A DNA stretch of 64,000 bases, from assembly GCA_900498135.1 (NCBI GenBank), contig LR026961.1, positions 458,874-522,873 of the forward strand, read 5' to 3'. This DNA comes from an uncultured Desulfatiglans sp. Lineage in GTDB: Bacteria; Desulfobacterota; DSM-4660; Desulfatiglandales; Desulfatiglandaceae. Below the pieces are notes generated by a model. It worked only from the letters and a program-made list of their open reading frames with translations, did not search any database and had not been told where the DNA came from. Shown piece after piece: positions 1 to 8,112 of the stretch; within the stretch, counting starts at the first letter, position 1; each line of letters begins with the position of its first letter. Made by a program: the position numbers and the translations under genes.

Positions 1-567
1 CCGGAGGCGATCAGGGAGCGCTACGAGAAAATGTGCGCATCACTGCACCTGAGCCCGGCACTGTTCAACCTGAGCTTCTTCACGGAGGATTCTCTTCCTG
101 CCATGGGCTTTGAACTCAACCGCTACCAGGTGGACGCCACGATCAAAAGAATGGCAAAAAGCATCCTGGTCACGGACCATCATACGTGGACTGCCGAGGA
201 GATATACTCGGCTTACAGAGATCGGCATCTCATCGAGAACCAGTTCCGGAAGACAAAACATCCTTTTCAAATCGCATTTATGCCCCAATACCATTGGACC
301 GATTCCAAGATAAGGATCCACGCCTTTGTTTGCATTGCCGCTCTGGTCTATCTCACGCTTCTGGAGCACTCGCTTCGCGCCCATGGACTCAAGATGTCCG
401 CCGCAGAGGCCGTGCGCCATCTCCGTGATTTGCGGACGGCCCTCTTCTGGCTTCCCGGCGCGAAGAAACCCGGACGGAGGTTGGAAGAGCCCACATCTCA
501 GCAAATAGCTGTTCTGGATGCTCTCGGCTTCGTGATCCAGGACGGTAGGGTCCTACAAAAGCAGTAG
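1..567 (+). CDS. IS4/IS1634-like transposase, C-terminal part (cut by window edge)
   Basis: The reading frame is open from the first base, so only the C-terminal ~189 residues are present. Residues near AYRDRHLIENQFRKTK form the Y-(2)-R-(3)-E-(6)-K signature that carries the last acidic residue of the DDE catalytic triad in IS4-superfamily transposases. The following hydrophobic stretch (IRIHAFVCIAALVYLTLLE) is the usual tail of the IS1634 group. The enzyme would cut and join transposon ends. The first two catalytic acidic residues lie outside the window, so intactness cannot be judged. Confidence 0.8.
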   Translation, partial: PEAIRERYEKMCASLHLSPALFNLSFFTEDSLPAMGFELNRYQVDATIKRMAKSILVTDHHTWTAEEIYSAYRDRHLIENQFRKTKHPFQIAFMPQYHWTDSKIRIHAFVCIAALVYLTLLEHSLRAHGLKMSAAEAVRHLRDLRTALFWLPGAKKPGRRLEEPTSQQIAVLDALGFVIQDGRVLQKQ

Positions 568-1035
568 CTATTTTTTACTGCGATAACAAAGGCTTGCTTC
601 TTTTTTCAGTTTCTTATTTGTAAACTTAAGTCAAACAGGCAGCCTCACAGACGCGCTACCCAATTCGCGCTGCTGAACACTGCGGTTGAATTGTTTTTGA
701 ACTACTTTTCGAGCGGTACTACTGAAGCCATCAATTATTTCTCTCACAGATGGAAAATCTCTTCCCAAAGCTCAACAGATCACAACGTTATATAAATGGA
801 AATACATTATCCTCCCCGCGATATTTGAAATGACTTGGCCGACGCCCTGCTTCGATTATCCACGCACTCTAGAATGTCCGCACTTCGTCAGACGCCATAC
901 GAACATTTATCATGATTTATTCCACATTTCCATCTATTTACCACCATTTCCAACAACCAACCTCACCGGCAACAATGGAGCACAGCCGAATTTCCGTTTG
1001 GCGTAACCCTTTATTATATCCTCCATACTATCATA
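568..1035. other. AT-rich intergenic stretch, no gene seen
   Basis: No convincing coding frame, RNA gene or attC-like fold was seen in these 468 bases. It separates the transposase remnant from the 3' end of the TauE gene. A terminal inverted repeat of the element could lie here but was not identified. Confidence 0.4.
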
Positions 1036-1842
1036 CTATACGATTCCTTTAGTATGAAGTGCATTAAACACCATAAATAAAGCTGCAAGCCAATTCGTAT
1101 AAGCAAATATTTTCTTAAGATGTGTAGGTTTTGTTTTTAGAGCAAACTTTCCACCTAATATTCCCCCTATAATTGTAACAAAGGCTAACGGAACAGCCCA
1201 AGAAGGGTTAAAATCTCCCTGGATAGCATGTCCAGAAAAACCCATAAATGCAGTTGCTGCTATTAATGTTGATGCCGTTCCGACCGCTGTATGCATTGGA
1301 ACCCCGCAGGCTAACACCATCAGCGGAACCAGAAAAGACCCTCCTGAAACACCAACCATCCCGGAACCAAAACCAGTTAAAATAGTGACAGGAAAAGCGA
1401 TATATAAATTCACCCGATAAACTGCATTGCCGGATTTTATATTTATGATTCCAAAATGTCCTTTTTCAGCAAATTCTTTGTTTTCTGAAACAGGAACCAG
1501 CATCATTAATCCGGCTATAAACAACATAGCAGCAAATATCAGCTTTAATGAAAAACCGCTGAACAAATGAGACAAATATCCTCCTCCAAGTGCTGGCAAG
1601 GCGGTAAATATCCCGATCAGAACAGCCATTACCCATGATACAGACTTGCTTTTTTGAAAAACGATCATTGCCGCAATGGAAGCAGAAAAAAGAATAAACT
1701 GACCAGTTGTCGCGGCCTCGTGCATTGGGATATTGGCAATGGTCAAAATTACAACATAGAAATTCCCTCCACCTTTACCGACCATTGTCATCGCAACAGC
1801 AACGATAAAAATGAGAGAGCTTACTATGACAAGATTTACCAT
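1036..1842 (-). CDS. TauE/SafE family sulfite/anion exporter
   Basis: 268 residues, the usual length of the TauE/SafE permease family. It has about eight hydrophobic segments and the two internal glycine-rich repeats of the family (GKGGGNFYVVILTIANIP near residue 22, and GSGMVGVSGGSFLVPLMVLA near residue 160). The family moves sulfite, sulfonates or other organic anions across the inner membrane. The start lies 14 bases after the end of the rhodanese gene, so the two probably form one operon or one integron cassette and may act together in sulfur handling (inference). Its AT-rich composition contrasts with the GC-rich genes at the right of the window. Confidence 0.85.
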   Translation of the reverse strand: MVNLVIVSSLIFIVAVAMTMVGKGGGNFYVVILTIANIPMHEAATTGQFILFSASIAAMIVFQKSKSVSWVMAVLIGIFTALPALGGGYLSHLFSGFSLKLIFAAMLFIAGLMMLVPVSENKEFAEKGHFGIINIKSGNAVYRVNLYIAFPVTILTGFGSGMVGVSGGSFLVPLMVLACGVPMHTAVGTASTLIAATAFMGFSGHAIQGDFNPSWAVPLAFVTIIGGILGGKFALKTKPTHLKKIFAYTNWLAALFMVFNALHTKGIV

Positions 1843-1856
1843 TTAAAAATCCAGCC

Positions 1857-2267
1857 TCATTTTTTGCTTTTTATGACCTTTAAAATCTGCCCCGGTTTCA
1901 GAGCTTCTGTCAGAGCAAGGTATCCGCCTTCAACAATGCGCACATCCGGAAATCCTTTTGACAGTAAATAGGCATAAACGATAGAAGATCTGACATTTGC
2001 AGGACAAAATACCCCTATGGATTTTGTTTTTGGAATTTCATCTATTCTTTCAGGAATTTCATTAATCGGTATGTTTAAAGATTCCACATTGGTGTGATGC
2101 TCCAATTTTATAAAGATCGAATCTGATTCTTCTTTTGATCGGACATCCAGAAGAAGAGCATTCTCTATATCGAAAAACTTATCTGGAGATATTTTATGTT
2201 TACCATTTCCAAAATAATCTAGCGTAAGATTCCTAAGAACTTGTTCCATATCAATCTTCTTTCTCAT
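1857..2267 (-). CDS. rhodanese-like sulfurtransferase domain protein
   Basis: 136 residues forming a single rhodanese domain. The aspartate of the substrate side is in LLLDVRSKEE (near residue 41). The active-site loop starts with a cysteine in FCPANVRSS, the CX4R pattern of catalytically competent rhodaneses. Such proteins carry sulfane sulfur as a persulfide. It is placed directly upstream of TauE, which suggests paired sulfur transfer and anion export. An attC-like site lies immediately 5' of the start codon, so this gene would be the first of a two-gene cassette. Confidence 0.85.
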   Translation of the reverse strand: MRKKIDMEQVLRNLTLDYFGNGKHKISPDKFFDIENALLLDVRSKEESDSIFIKLEHHTNVESLNIPINEIPERIDEIPKTKSIGVFCPANVRSSIVYAYLLSKGFPDVRIVEGGYLALTEALKPGQILKVIKSKK

Positions 2268-2271
2268 ATAG

Positions 2272-2335
2272 GCATAACGACTGGCTCACCGGGCCGGCTT
2301 TGTTTGCCGGGTCCGAGTGAAGTCGGTGGTTAGCG
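2272..2335 (-). other. attC recombination site (integron cassette boundary)
   Basis: Read on the minus strand it begins CGCTAAC and ends GTTATGC, matching the R'' (RYYYAAC) and R' (GTTRRRY) boxes of attC sites. Between them is an imperfect palindrome (GACTGGCTCACCGGGCCGGC pairs with the other arm) with unpaired bases and a short TTTGTTT loop, the typical folded-strand architecture. It lies exactly between the cupin 3' end and the rhodanese start. Confidence 0.75.
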
Positions 2336-2364
2336 AATTGATGTTCTTATTTTTAATGTCGTTT

Positions 2365-2742
2365 CTATTCTACAATTCTGTATCCTGCTGAGCCTAAAGA
2401 TGGACGAGTATAAATAAATAACATTTCAACTGGCTCTGGAAAGGGATTGTAGAACCAATGAACTTCTCCACGAGGAACGAACATTGTATCGCCTTCTTTC
2501 ATTTCAACTTCTTTATCTTTTAATCCACTAATTCCCTTACCAGTCAGAATATATATCACTTCCTCAGCATTATCGTGGATATGCTTTTTATGTGTTGATG
2601 TTTCTGCTTCAAATTTACAGTAAGCAAAAGTAATATCTTCTGACCCAACTGTGTTTTTATCGGCAAGGATTATTCTTGTTGCATTATCTAGATCTTTTAT
2701 TGGTTCATTTCTTCCATCTTCTAATCCAATTACTAATTTCAT
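2365..2742 (-). CDS. single-domain cupin protein
   Basis: 125 residues, one conserved beta-barrel. Cupin motif 1 is visible as HIHDNAEE (H-x-H-x4-E) followed by the glycine of ILTGKG, and motif 2 as GDTMFVPRGEVHWFYN, giving the usual metal-binding histidines and glutamate. Small cupins bind a metal and act as isomerases, dioxygenases or sugar/effector sensors. The substrate cannot be told from sequence. It is flanked on both sides by attC-like sites, so it is read as a stand-alone integron cassette. Confidence 0.8.
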   Translation of the reverse strand: MKLVIGLEDGRNEPIKDLDNATRIILADKNTVGSEDITFAYCKFEAETSTHKKHIHDNAEEVIYILTGKGISGLKDKEVEMKEGDTMFVPRGEVHWFYNPFPEPVEMLFIYTRPSLGSAGYRIVE

Positions 2743-2768
2743 TTTATTTCCTAGAATTTAATTATAAT

Positions 2769-2832
2769 CGATAACCCGAAGGGGGTAACTTGCGGCAGTT
2801 TTTTAGCAGTCAAATTCACGCACGAGTTAGCG
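2769..2832 (-). other. candidate attC site, degenerate
   Basis: On the minus strand it runs from CGCTAAC to GTTATCG, acceptable R'' and R' boxes at normal distance, and lies just upstream of the cupin gene. Pairing between the two arms is only partial, so this is weaker than the sites at 2272 and 7094. Confidence 0.45.
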
Positions 2833-2889
2833 GTCAATTAGCGCCCGCTAAACAGCAGCAACTTTTTGGAAAGATGCTCGATCTTTGAT

Positions 2890-3172
2890 TCTGGCCCTAA
2901 TGATCTCCGCTCGTTACAGTGTCTCCCGTTCCGCAGCGATTCTTCATCCTCTACAGCCCATACTGGTCTCCGTTTCGTCGCAACCACTCTTCATGGGTTT
3001 CATATTCCGGGGCAGCCCGCCTCAATCGTTCATAAAAGGCCGGGCTGTGGTTGTGTTCGTGAAGATGTCCCAGTCCATGAAGGATCAGATAATCAATCCG
3101 CTCCATTGGCAGAAGGATCAGCCGCCAATGAAACAGAATCTTCCCCTTCTCCGTGCAAGATCCCCCACAGGG
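2890..3172 (-). pseudogene. C-terminal fragment of YgjP-like metallopeptidase gene
   Basis: This stretch is almost base-for-base the same as the 3' part of the intact gene at 11213-11920, including the HELVHLHEHNHSPAF region and the ending ...RRNGDQYGL, but here it carries several substitutions and stops matching abruptly at about 3172. Only about 90 codons of the C-terminal half survive and there is no start. It is a duplicated relic placed among the cassette genes of array 1. The matching end suggests it was copied or left by recombination, not transferred separately. Confidence 0.8.
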
Positions 3173-3494
3173 TCCGTTTCCTCAGCCATGGGCCTTTTCG
3201 GTGCAATTTGGGTTAGTTTCTTCATGGCTCAAAACCTTACCCGCCCTACACTAAATTTTCAAGGGGGCGTGTCTCACCCACATTGACACAGAGGGTTGAC
3301 GAACAAGAATTCCTCATTGATTCTGACCGCTATCCATGCTTCATTGATTCGGAACTGCTCTGGTGTAAGCATAATATTTATCCAATCTATAACACATGAA
3401 TTGTACAACGCTCAACTGCGGGGCGGCGAGGAACGAGCCGCCCACTAACGGCGACATATTCGACTATTGAAACATCGCTCAATTTCCTACGCAG
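3173..3494. other. non-coding stretch with a candidate attC fold
   Basis: No gene was recognised. On the minus strand a hairpin with arms GGGCGGC/GCCGCCC (core 3421-3443) is followed by GTTGAGC, a perfect R' box. The expected R'' box on the other side is degenerate, so this is only a candidate attC of the ankyrin cassette. The bases around 3268-3280 (GGCGTGTCTCACC) recur in reverse complement at about 11023-11035, near the intact metallopeptidase copy. Confidence 0.4.
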
Positions 3495-4061
3495 TCAAAC
3501 CATGGGTTCGCCATCCATTCCACACGGCGGATCGTAGGAGCCATGCCAACCGACCAGCGTACGCCCAAACGAATCCACGAAATATCGCGACCCCTTTGAG
3601 ATCTTGACAACGCCGCCCCCATATCCAACACACATCGCCTCAGAGGCTCGACGTTCCGCAGCTTCTATCCACAGGTTGCTGCTCGGAAGCAAGTTTGGGT
3701 CCTTGGGAGCGCTCCAAAGAGATTCCGGGCCGTGGGAAGCTCGTCGTAGAAGTGATGCCAATGCAGGATACTTGCGTTTCTCCGCCACGTCTGCCGCGCT
3801 TTGCCGTTCGTGCGAAAGCCCTTCGACCGCTGCACCCAAGCGAATCAGCTCGAGACACGCTGCCTCGTGGCCGAAATAGGCCGCCTGATGCAAAAATGTC
3901 CAACCAGAAGATAGCTTTTGGTATCTGCTGCACTGCTGCGCCAGTTGCGCATCCCGTCGCCAATGAGATAGAACGCGCTCCCAGTGCCCATGCTTCGCAT
4001 CTTTATATAAATCTTTTATAATGTCCTGCTTTTCGCGCATAAATATCCCAATTGCAATCAA
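3495..4061 (-). CDS. ankyrin-repeat protein
   Basis: 188 residues. The middle part reads as an ankyrin repeat (SGWTFLHQAAYFGHEAACLE and the following LIRLGAAVEGLSHERQSAAD), with a less regular neighbour on each side. Ankyrin repeats are protein-binding surfaces and have no catalytic role of their own. The C-terminal ~70 residues (from about RRASEAMCVGYGGG) match nothing I recognise. No signal peptide is seen, so it is probably cytoplasmic. It sits between attC-like sites and is interpreted as an integron cassette gene of unknown role. Confidence 0.65.
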   Translation of the reverse strand: MIAIGIFMREKQDIIKDLYKDAKHGHWERVLSHWRRDAQLAQQCSRYQKLSSGWTFLHQAAYFGHEAACLELIRLGAAVEGLSHERQSAADVAEKRKYPALASLLRRASHGPESLWSAPKDPNLLPSSNLWIEAAERRASEAMCVGYGGGVVKISKGSRYFVDSFGRTLVGWHGSYDPPCGMDGEPMV

Positions 4062-4078
4062 CTATGGTCAACGCCCCT

Positions 4079-4149
4079 GCATAACCGGTTGGCAATTCCG
4101 CTGCGCTCCCCTGCCGACCCGAGGTGATGCGGTTCTTGGAAGGTTAGCT
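4079..4149 (-). other. attC recombination site
   Basis: On the minus strand it begins AGCTAAC, overlapping the stop codon of the flavodoxin-like remnant, and ends GTTATGC. The inner arms (AACC..TT..AA.CCGC) pair imperfectly. Overlap of R'' with the stop codon and the position before the ankyrin start are typical of cassette boundaries. Confidence 0.6.
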
Positions 4150-4482
4150 CTGTATGAGCTTTTTCCCCAATCGCTTCGCCTTTCCGGCTAACGATGGAGA
4201 AATCTCATTTGACTTTCTGGTCCCTGGTTTTGTGATTTTTCCCACTATGTTGTACCCTCCGTAGTGTAAAACTTCCCTGACCGCCCGGAGGGCTCCCCTG
4301 CTCTCAGGAAAAATGAAATTGAAAGGCCACGGTGTCGTGCAAGCCGTCACAAAAACGGCCCGATTCCCTTTCTGCCTTGGTTCTGGCATTTCCTTAGGAC
4401 TTTCCCCCATAAATACCGGCACGTTGCGATCGAAAAGAAGCTTTAGCTGTGCGGCACACGGCAGCGTGTCCGCAACAGCCAC
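4144..4482 (-). pseudogene. flavodoxin-family NAD(P)H-dependent FMN reductase, C-terminal half
   Basis: The 112-residue frame contains the C-terminal half of the flavodoxin-like oxidoreductase family: QLKLLFDRN, then VFVTACTTPWPFNFIFPESR, then a helix RGALRAVREVLHYGGYNIVG. The N-terminal FMN-phosphate-binding loop and first ~85 residues expected of the family are missing, and the start region matches nothing. Without the phosphate loop it should not bind FMN. It is a truncated cassette gene that still keeps its attC at the 3' end. Confidence 0.65.
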
Positions 4483-4672
4483 GGTTTGGCCCTTCCTGCA
4501 ACTCCTTTTGCATGGAGCTAAAGAATATCTTGAGTCGGATCACACCAGCATCTCTCCCTGTTCATTCCACCCCTCGGCCAGGACCGGCGGCTTGGCCAAC
4601 CGTTCCAGTACCTCTCGTGACGAATCCATCTCGGTTTTTCCCCACTTTCCGAGTCGCCCGGCAACCCCCAAA

Positions 4673-5434
4673 TCACCGCGTCATCAGCGCGAACACGCCC
4701 CAGCCCAGGTATTCACGCGTGTAAGCGGCGTAGCGCTCGGGTTCCGAGGTCAGCTCGGCTCGGACCTCTTTCGCGAACTCGTCGTCGGGATTGGCTTCAA
4801 GCCAACGGCGCATGGTGAGCCACTTGGCCGCCTCGTATCTGTCCCAGCTGTCTTGGTCTGCCAAGACCATTTCCACGACGTCGTAGCCAAGGCGGCCGAA
4901 AGACGCGAGAAGTTCTGGAAGCAGGAGGAAGTCGGAGATTGAGTGGGCAAGACACCTCTTGGCAACATCTTCTGTCGGCGGTAACTGCCGCCAGTAGGGC
5001 TCGCCAATGAGGATGATCCCTCCGGTGCGCAGGCTCCTCGCCAGAAGCTCAATAGTGCCGACGACTCCCCCGCCGATCCAAGTGGCACCGACACAGGCTG
5101 CCACACCGGCCTTCTCCTCAGAGACATAGCTGGCAGCATCGCCATGGATGAACTTGACTTGATCGGCCACACCGAGTTCTTCAGCGCGGCGTTTCGCTTT
5201 CTCGGTGAATAACGGGCTCATGTCGATACCGGTGCCGATGACTTCGTAATCACGTGCCCAGGTGCACAGCATCTCCCCCGAACCGCTGCCGAGGTCGAGC
5301 ACTCGGGTTCCCGTTTCCAGACGAAGCGCCGCGCCGAGAGTGGCGAGCTTTTCGGGTGTGAGCAGGTTTTGGATGCGGTGAGCACTTTCGGTAATGTTGA
5401 AGATCCGTGGAATATCCAAGGCAGAAAATCTCAT
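4673..5434 (-). CDS. class I SAM-dependent methyltransferase
   Basis: 253 residues, full length for a small Rossmann methyltransferase. Motif I is VLDLGSGSGE (near residue 46), the acidic end of strand 2 is in GTGIDMSP, and the motif II/III region is KFIHGDAASYV. A later GGIILIGEPYW matches the post-motif strand of the UbiE/COQ5-like group. The substrate is unknown. The gene begins right beside a decayed IS4 transposase, so its native upstream region and promoter have probably been replaced. No attC was seen at its 3' side. Confidence 0.8.
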   Translation of the reverse strand: MRFSALDIPRIFNITESAHRIQNLLTPEKLATLGAALRLETGTRVLDLGSGSGEMLCTWARDYEVIGTGIDMSPLFTEKAKRRAEELGVADQVKFIHGDAASYVSEEKAGVAACVGATWIGGGVVGTIELLARSLRTGGIILIGEPYWRQLPPTEDVAKRCLAHSISDFLLLPELLASFGRLGYDVVEMVLADQDSWDRYEAAKWLTMRRWLEANPDDEFAKEVRAELTSEPERYAAYTREYLGWGVFALMTR

Positions 5435-5446
5435 TTGTAGAATGAA

Positions 5447-6086
5447 AAAGGATTAAGTTCTTGTCAAAGAATTCCTCCGCTCCGGAAAGCGCGAGGCTAT
5501 CATGACCCTTAAACCGTCGCTCGCCGCCATAAAATTCTGCCAAGAGAAGAACTTGAGCACCAATCCCCTGAGAGTTCGCGTCCTCCGGTTCACATTGAAA
5601 AACAGGATAAAGGTCGTTCTCTTTAATTCCCTCCTCGACAAGCACCAATTTCCTTTGGCTGAGTTCAAAGAGCTCTACACCAAGCGCTGGTCTGTGGAAA
5701 CCGCTTACAGCCATTTCAAATGCCGCATCGAAATCGAGAAGCTTTCGGAAAAATCTCCCCTCGCCGTCCTCCAAAATTTCCACGCCAGAGTTTTGACAGC
5801 CAACCTGGCTGCCAGGATCGCTCACCCGGTTCAAGATCTTATTGAGGAGCAGGCCAAAAACCATCCCGAACGACTCAGGTACCAGGTCAACTTCACCTAT
5901 GCGCTTTCGTCTATGAAAAGCAACGTCGTGCTCTTCGTTGCTCGGCGACGCATCACAAAAATCCTTCGAAGCCGCCTCTCGCTTCTCGGTAAGTCTTTAT
6001 CGATTATCCGACCAGGCCGGAAGAATCCCAGAAACAGGGGGCCGAAACTGAAAATCGCCGTTATGGCCTACAAGCCCATAGCCTAA
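5447..6086 (+). pseudogene. IS4-family transposase, C-terminal remnant
   Basis: Coding similarity starts upstream of the first ATG (frame reads VKEFLRSGKREAIMTLKPS). The motif LYTKRWSVETAYSHFK supplies the Y-(2)-R-(3)-E-(6)-K signature of IS4 transposases. The N-terminal half with the first two catalytic aspartates is absent, so the element cannot move by itself. It lies in opposite orientation to the neighbouring cassette genes and appears to have landed in array 1. Confidence 0.75.
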
Positions 6087-6100
6087 GTCAATGACATCGA

Positions 6101-6496
6101 GGCAACAGTGAGAAGACCATCGCCGCTTATTCTCGGGCTGTCCGACGAATAAACGACGATTTCGATTGCTGCCCCGATCAATTGACCCTGGAGCAACGTG
6201 AACAGTATTTTTCCGATTTGGCCGAATCCCACTCCTGGAGCACCGTCAAGATCGACCCCAACGGACTGCAATTCTTCTGGAAGCATGTGCTCAAACGCGA
6301 TTGGGAGTGGGTAAACATCGCCAAAGTCCCGAAAGTGACGCCGCTGCCTGATAACCTTGCCCTGAAAGAAGTCGAGCGATTAATCAGCGCCACGCGCAAA
6401 CTGCGCAACAGGGTCTTCCTTTTGACGACCTATTCCATGGGATTGCGTCTCTGCAGCAAAATGTTGGGCTATCAATGCCCTTCATTTTTGAAATAA
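6101..6496 (+). pseudogene. tyrosine recombinase (phage-type integrase) fragment
   Basis: The frame is open from GNSEKTIAAYSRAVRRI, which resembles the SAM-like core-binding domain of tyrosine recombinases, through LPDNLALKEVERLISATRKL and LTTYSMGLRLCS, the start of the catalytic domain around the first arginine box. It then ends in CSKMLGYQCPSFLK where the rest of the catalytic domain (His-x-x-Arg and Tyr) should be. There is no upstream ATG, and 3' truncation falls beside yafQ. It differs from the integron integrases found at 8.1 and 26.1 kb. Confidence 0.6.
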
Positions 6497-6754
6497 GTCA
6501 GAGTGGGCTCCAGTCCGCTCGAAGACAACACGGTCGGAATCAACCAGATAAATCAACAGCCAGTCGGATTCAATGTGGCATTCCCGTCGCCCCTTCCAAT
6601 CGCCAATCAGCTTATGGTCACGATGAATGTCATCAAGCGACTCCCCAGCCACTAAAGAACGGATGATTATTTTCAATTTTTCAAGGTTTTTTCCGTGCTT
6701 TTTCATCCGCTTAGCGTCGCGTTCAAACTGCGTTGTATATGCGGGGGTCAGCAT
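6482..6754 (-). CDS. yafQ: YafQ-family toxin (RelE superfamily mRNA interferase)
   Basis: 90 residues, the normal YafQ size. Typical family sequence is seen throughout: TTQFERDAKRMKKHGKN, the HKLIGDWKGRRECHIESDWL segment and the C-terminal FERTGAHSDLF with the conserved histidine near the end. YafQ toxins cleave mRNA on the ribosome. The start overlaps the stop of the antitoxin gene (TAATG), so the two are translationally coupled. Its 3' end abuts a recombinase fragment, and no attC was found there, so the far boundary of this cassette has been lost. Confidence 0.9.
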   Translation of the reverse strand: MLTPAYTTQFERDAKRMKKHGKNLEKLKIIIRSLVAGESLDDIHRDHKLIGDWKGRRECHIESDWLLIYLVDSDRVVFERTGAHSDLFQK

Positions 6755-7014
6755 TAGATGCCTAACTTTTTGAACATATCGTCGGCGTCATTGCAAATGA
6801 TCAGGTCACGTCCGGCATCCGTATCAGAAAACGTCTTGCGAGTGACCTCATTAGGAATGGCTACGTCAAAAGGCAGCCCTTTTTTTAATTCGACCTGTTT
6901 ATAAAACAAAGTAATCGCTTGGGTTGTAGTCAGCCCAAGCTGCTGAAATATGCTCTCAGCTTTGCCCTTTAAATCGGGTTCAATTCTGGCTCTGATGGTG
7001 GATGATTTACCCAT
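6754..7014 (-). CDS. dinJ: DinJ/RelB-family antitoxin
   Basis: 86 residues. The N-terminus (SSTIRARIEPDLKGKAESIF) is the ribbon-helix-helix DNA-binding part of RelB/DinJ antitoxins, followed by the family signature GLTTTQAITLFYKQV. The C-terminal part should wrap the YafQ toxin. The start is preceded by GGAGG at normal distance. A near-consensus promoter with a palindromic operator lies just upstream, so the pair is autoregulated and carries its own promoter inside the cassette. Confidence 0.9.
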   Translation of the reverse strand: MGKSSTIRARIEPDLKGKAESIFQQLGLTTTQAITLFYKQVELKKGLPFDVAIPNEVTRKTFSDTDAGRDLIICNDADDMFKKLGI

Positions 7015-7040
7015 GGTCTGCCTCCATTTGGTTTTTTATA

Positions 7041-7069
7041 AATGTAGCCCAAATGGGGTACATTGTCAA
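7041..7069 (-). promoter_or_regulatory. promoter and operator of dinJ-yafQ
   Basis: On the minus strand: -35 TTGACA, 17-base spacer, -10 TACATT. The interrupted palindrome TGTACCC-N5-GGGCTACA covers the spacer and the -10, as expected for repression by the antitoxin-toxin complex. A GGAGG ribosome site follows before the dinJ ATG. Confidence 0.75.
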
Positions 7070-7093
7070 GATTTGCATAAAATCGATTAATTT

Positions 7094-7177
7094 GCCCAAC
7101 GCCCGGCGTGAGCAGCGCCGCCTTCGGCCTTCCAATTTAGGCACGATTTTCTCGGCGTCTGCTCCACGCCGTTGTTC
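7094..7177 (-). other. attC recombination site (clearest in array 1)
   Basis: On the minus strand it ends in a perfect R' box GTTGGGC and starts with GAACAAC. The arms GGCGTGGAGCAGACGCCG and CGGCGCTGCTCACGCC pair almost completely, leaving one unpaired G and one unpaired A, which resemble the extrahelical bases used to choose the recombining strand. It begins four bases after the ParE stop codon and ends just before the dinJ promoter. Confidence 0.85.
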
Positions 7178-7180
7178 GCT

Positions 7181-7438
7181 TCAGCGATATACATCCTTCC
7201 GATGGCCGACTTTTACAATCCAAATGGAGAGTTCATCGTCTTGTATTGAGTATAAAATGCGATATCGTCCCTGACGCAAACGGTAGCGCTCTTGGCCGGT
7301 CAATTTTTCACACCCCGGTGGCCGGGGGTCATCCGCAAGGCCTTGTATCCTGTCAAGAAGCTTTTTCAGGTCGTTTTTCAGCATTGCAGAAAGGTCTTTT
7401 TGGACCGACTTTTTGAAGAAAACCCTATATTCGGCCAT
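7181..7438 (-). CDS. RelE/ParE-superfamily toxin
   Basis: 85 residues. The pattern AEYRVFFKKSVQKDLSAM, PRPPGCEKLTGQERYRLRQGRYRILYSI and IVKVGHRKDVYR is standard for the RelE/ParE fold, with the basic residues of RYRLRQGRYR and the final GHRKDVYR tail typical of the RelE side. Likely an mRNA interferase or gyrase poison; sequence alone does not decide. It overlaps the antitoxin gene by 14 bases. It is the first cassette gene pair next to the attI end of array 1. Confidence 0.85.
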   Translation of the reverse strand: MAEYRVFFKKSVQKDLSAMLKNDLKKLLDRIQGLADDPRPPGCEKLTGQERYRLRQGRYRILYSIQDDELSIWIVKVGHRKDVYR

Positions 7439-7658
7439 CTTCTTTCAGCCTCTTGATCATCTCTTCATAGCTGATCAAAGGTTCATCAGCCCGCTCGTCA
7501 AAGGCGTTGAAATCCTCCGCATCCTCTGCGAGGGCTTCCCGGACCGCATCGTTGACGAGATCGGATACAGAACGAGAGGTCTCAACAGACTTGAGCCTCA
7601 GTGCCTTGTGAAGGTCCGGATTGAAATAGACGGTTACCCGTTTGGCTTCGGTCGCCAT
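7425..7658 (-). CDS. ribbon-helix-helix (CopG-type) antitoxin
   Basis: 77 residues. The N-terminal KRVTVYFNPDLHKALRLKS and following SVSDLVNDAVREAL are a ribbon-helix-helix DNA-binding domain. The acidic C-terminus (ALAEDAEDFNAFDERADEP) is the flexible toxin-neutralising part. The start has the strong ribosome site AGGAGGTGA. With the RelE/ParE toxin it forms a complete TA cassette with its own consensus promoter. Confidence 0.85.
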   Translation of the reverse strand: MATEAKRVTVYFNPDLHKALRLKSVETSRSVSDLVNDAVREALAEDAEDFNAFDERADEPLISYEEMIKRLKEDGRI

Positions 7659-7685
7659 AATGTCACCTCCTTTTGTAGCTATGTC

Positions 7686-7714
7686 ATTATAGCGCTATAA
7701 CGTTATCGTGTCAA
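7686..7714 (-). promoter_or_regulatory. consensus promoter and operator of the RHH/ParE TA module
   Basis: On the minus strand: TTGACA, 17-base spacer, TATAAT, a perfect match to the sigma-70 consensus. The self-complementary TATAGCGCTATA overlaps the -10 and is a likely operator for the RHH antitoxin. Confidence 0.8.
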
Positions 7715-7727
7715 TGGTGAGAAAGCG

Positions 7728-8112
7728 AACTTTATATTCGACGTCTCAATCGAAGCCGCGAAAAACCTCGATTTGGCTGCCTATTGGATTTAGGTGGCTG
7801 ATGTGTCGTATAGACCGATCCTGAGGGAATCTAGGCTTCAAATTCGACGCAATTGGATCTTGATATTCACAAATTATAGCTGTATACATAACTGTAAGTT
7901 TTTTGAGCGCGGCAAGATCCAGAGCATTGCCCCCACCTCGGATCGCCATTTCCCGATCGTTCCGCCTTTTCAAGTGCCCCCCCGTCCGCCGCGCCGCCAA
8001 GTTGATCCACTCGGATACGTACGAAGGGTGCCGGGCGTCCGCCACCATCTAAGGCCGCCCTACTGAAAGGCCCTTGTCGGAACCCGCGGGTAGACATCCC
8101 GAGAGAAATGCC
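7728..8112. other. attI-side region of integron 1
   Basis: From 7728 rightwards the sequence is nearly identical to 25732-26116, the region upstream of the second integrase. Left of 7728 the two loci have nothing in common. On the minus strand the shared part ends ...TATAAAGTT, then the cassettes differ, which is what insertion of cassettes at the G/TT of an attI site would leave. No coding frame in it is convincing. Integrase and cassette promoters are expected here but were not assigned. Confidence 0.7.
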
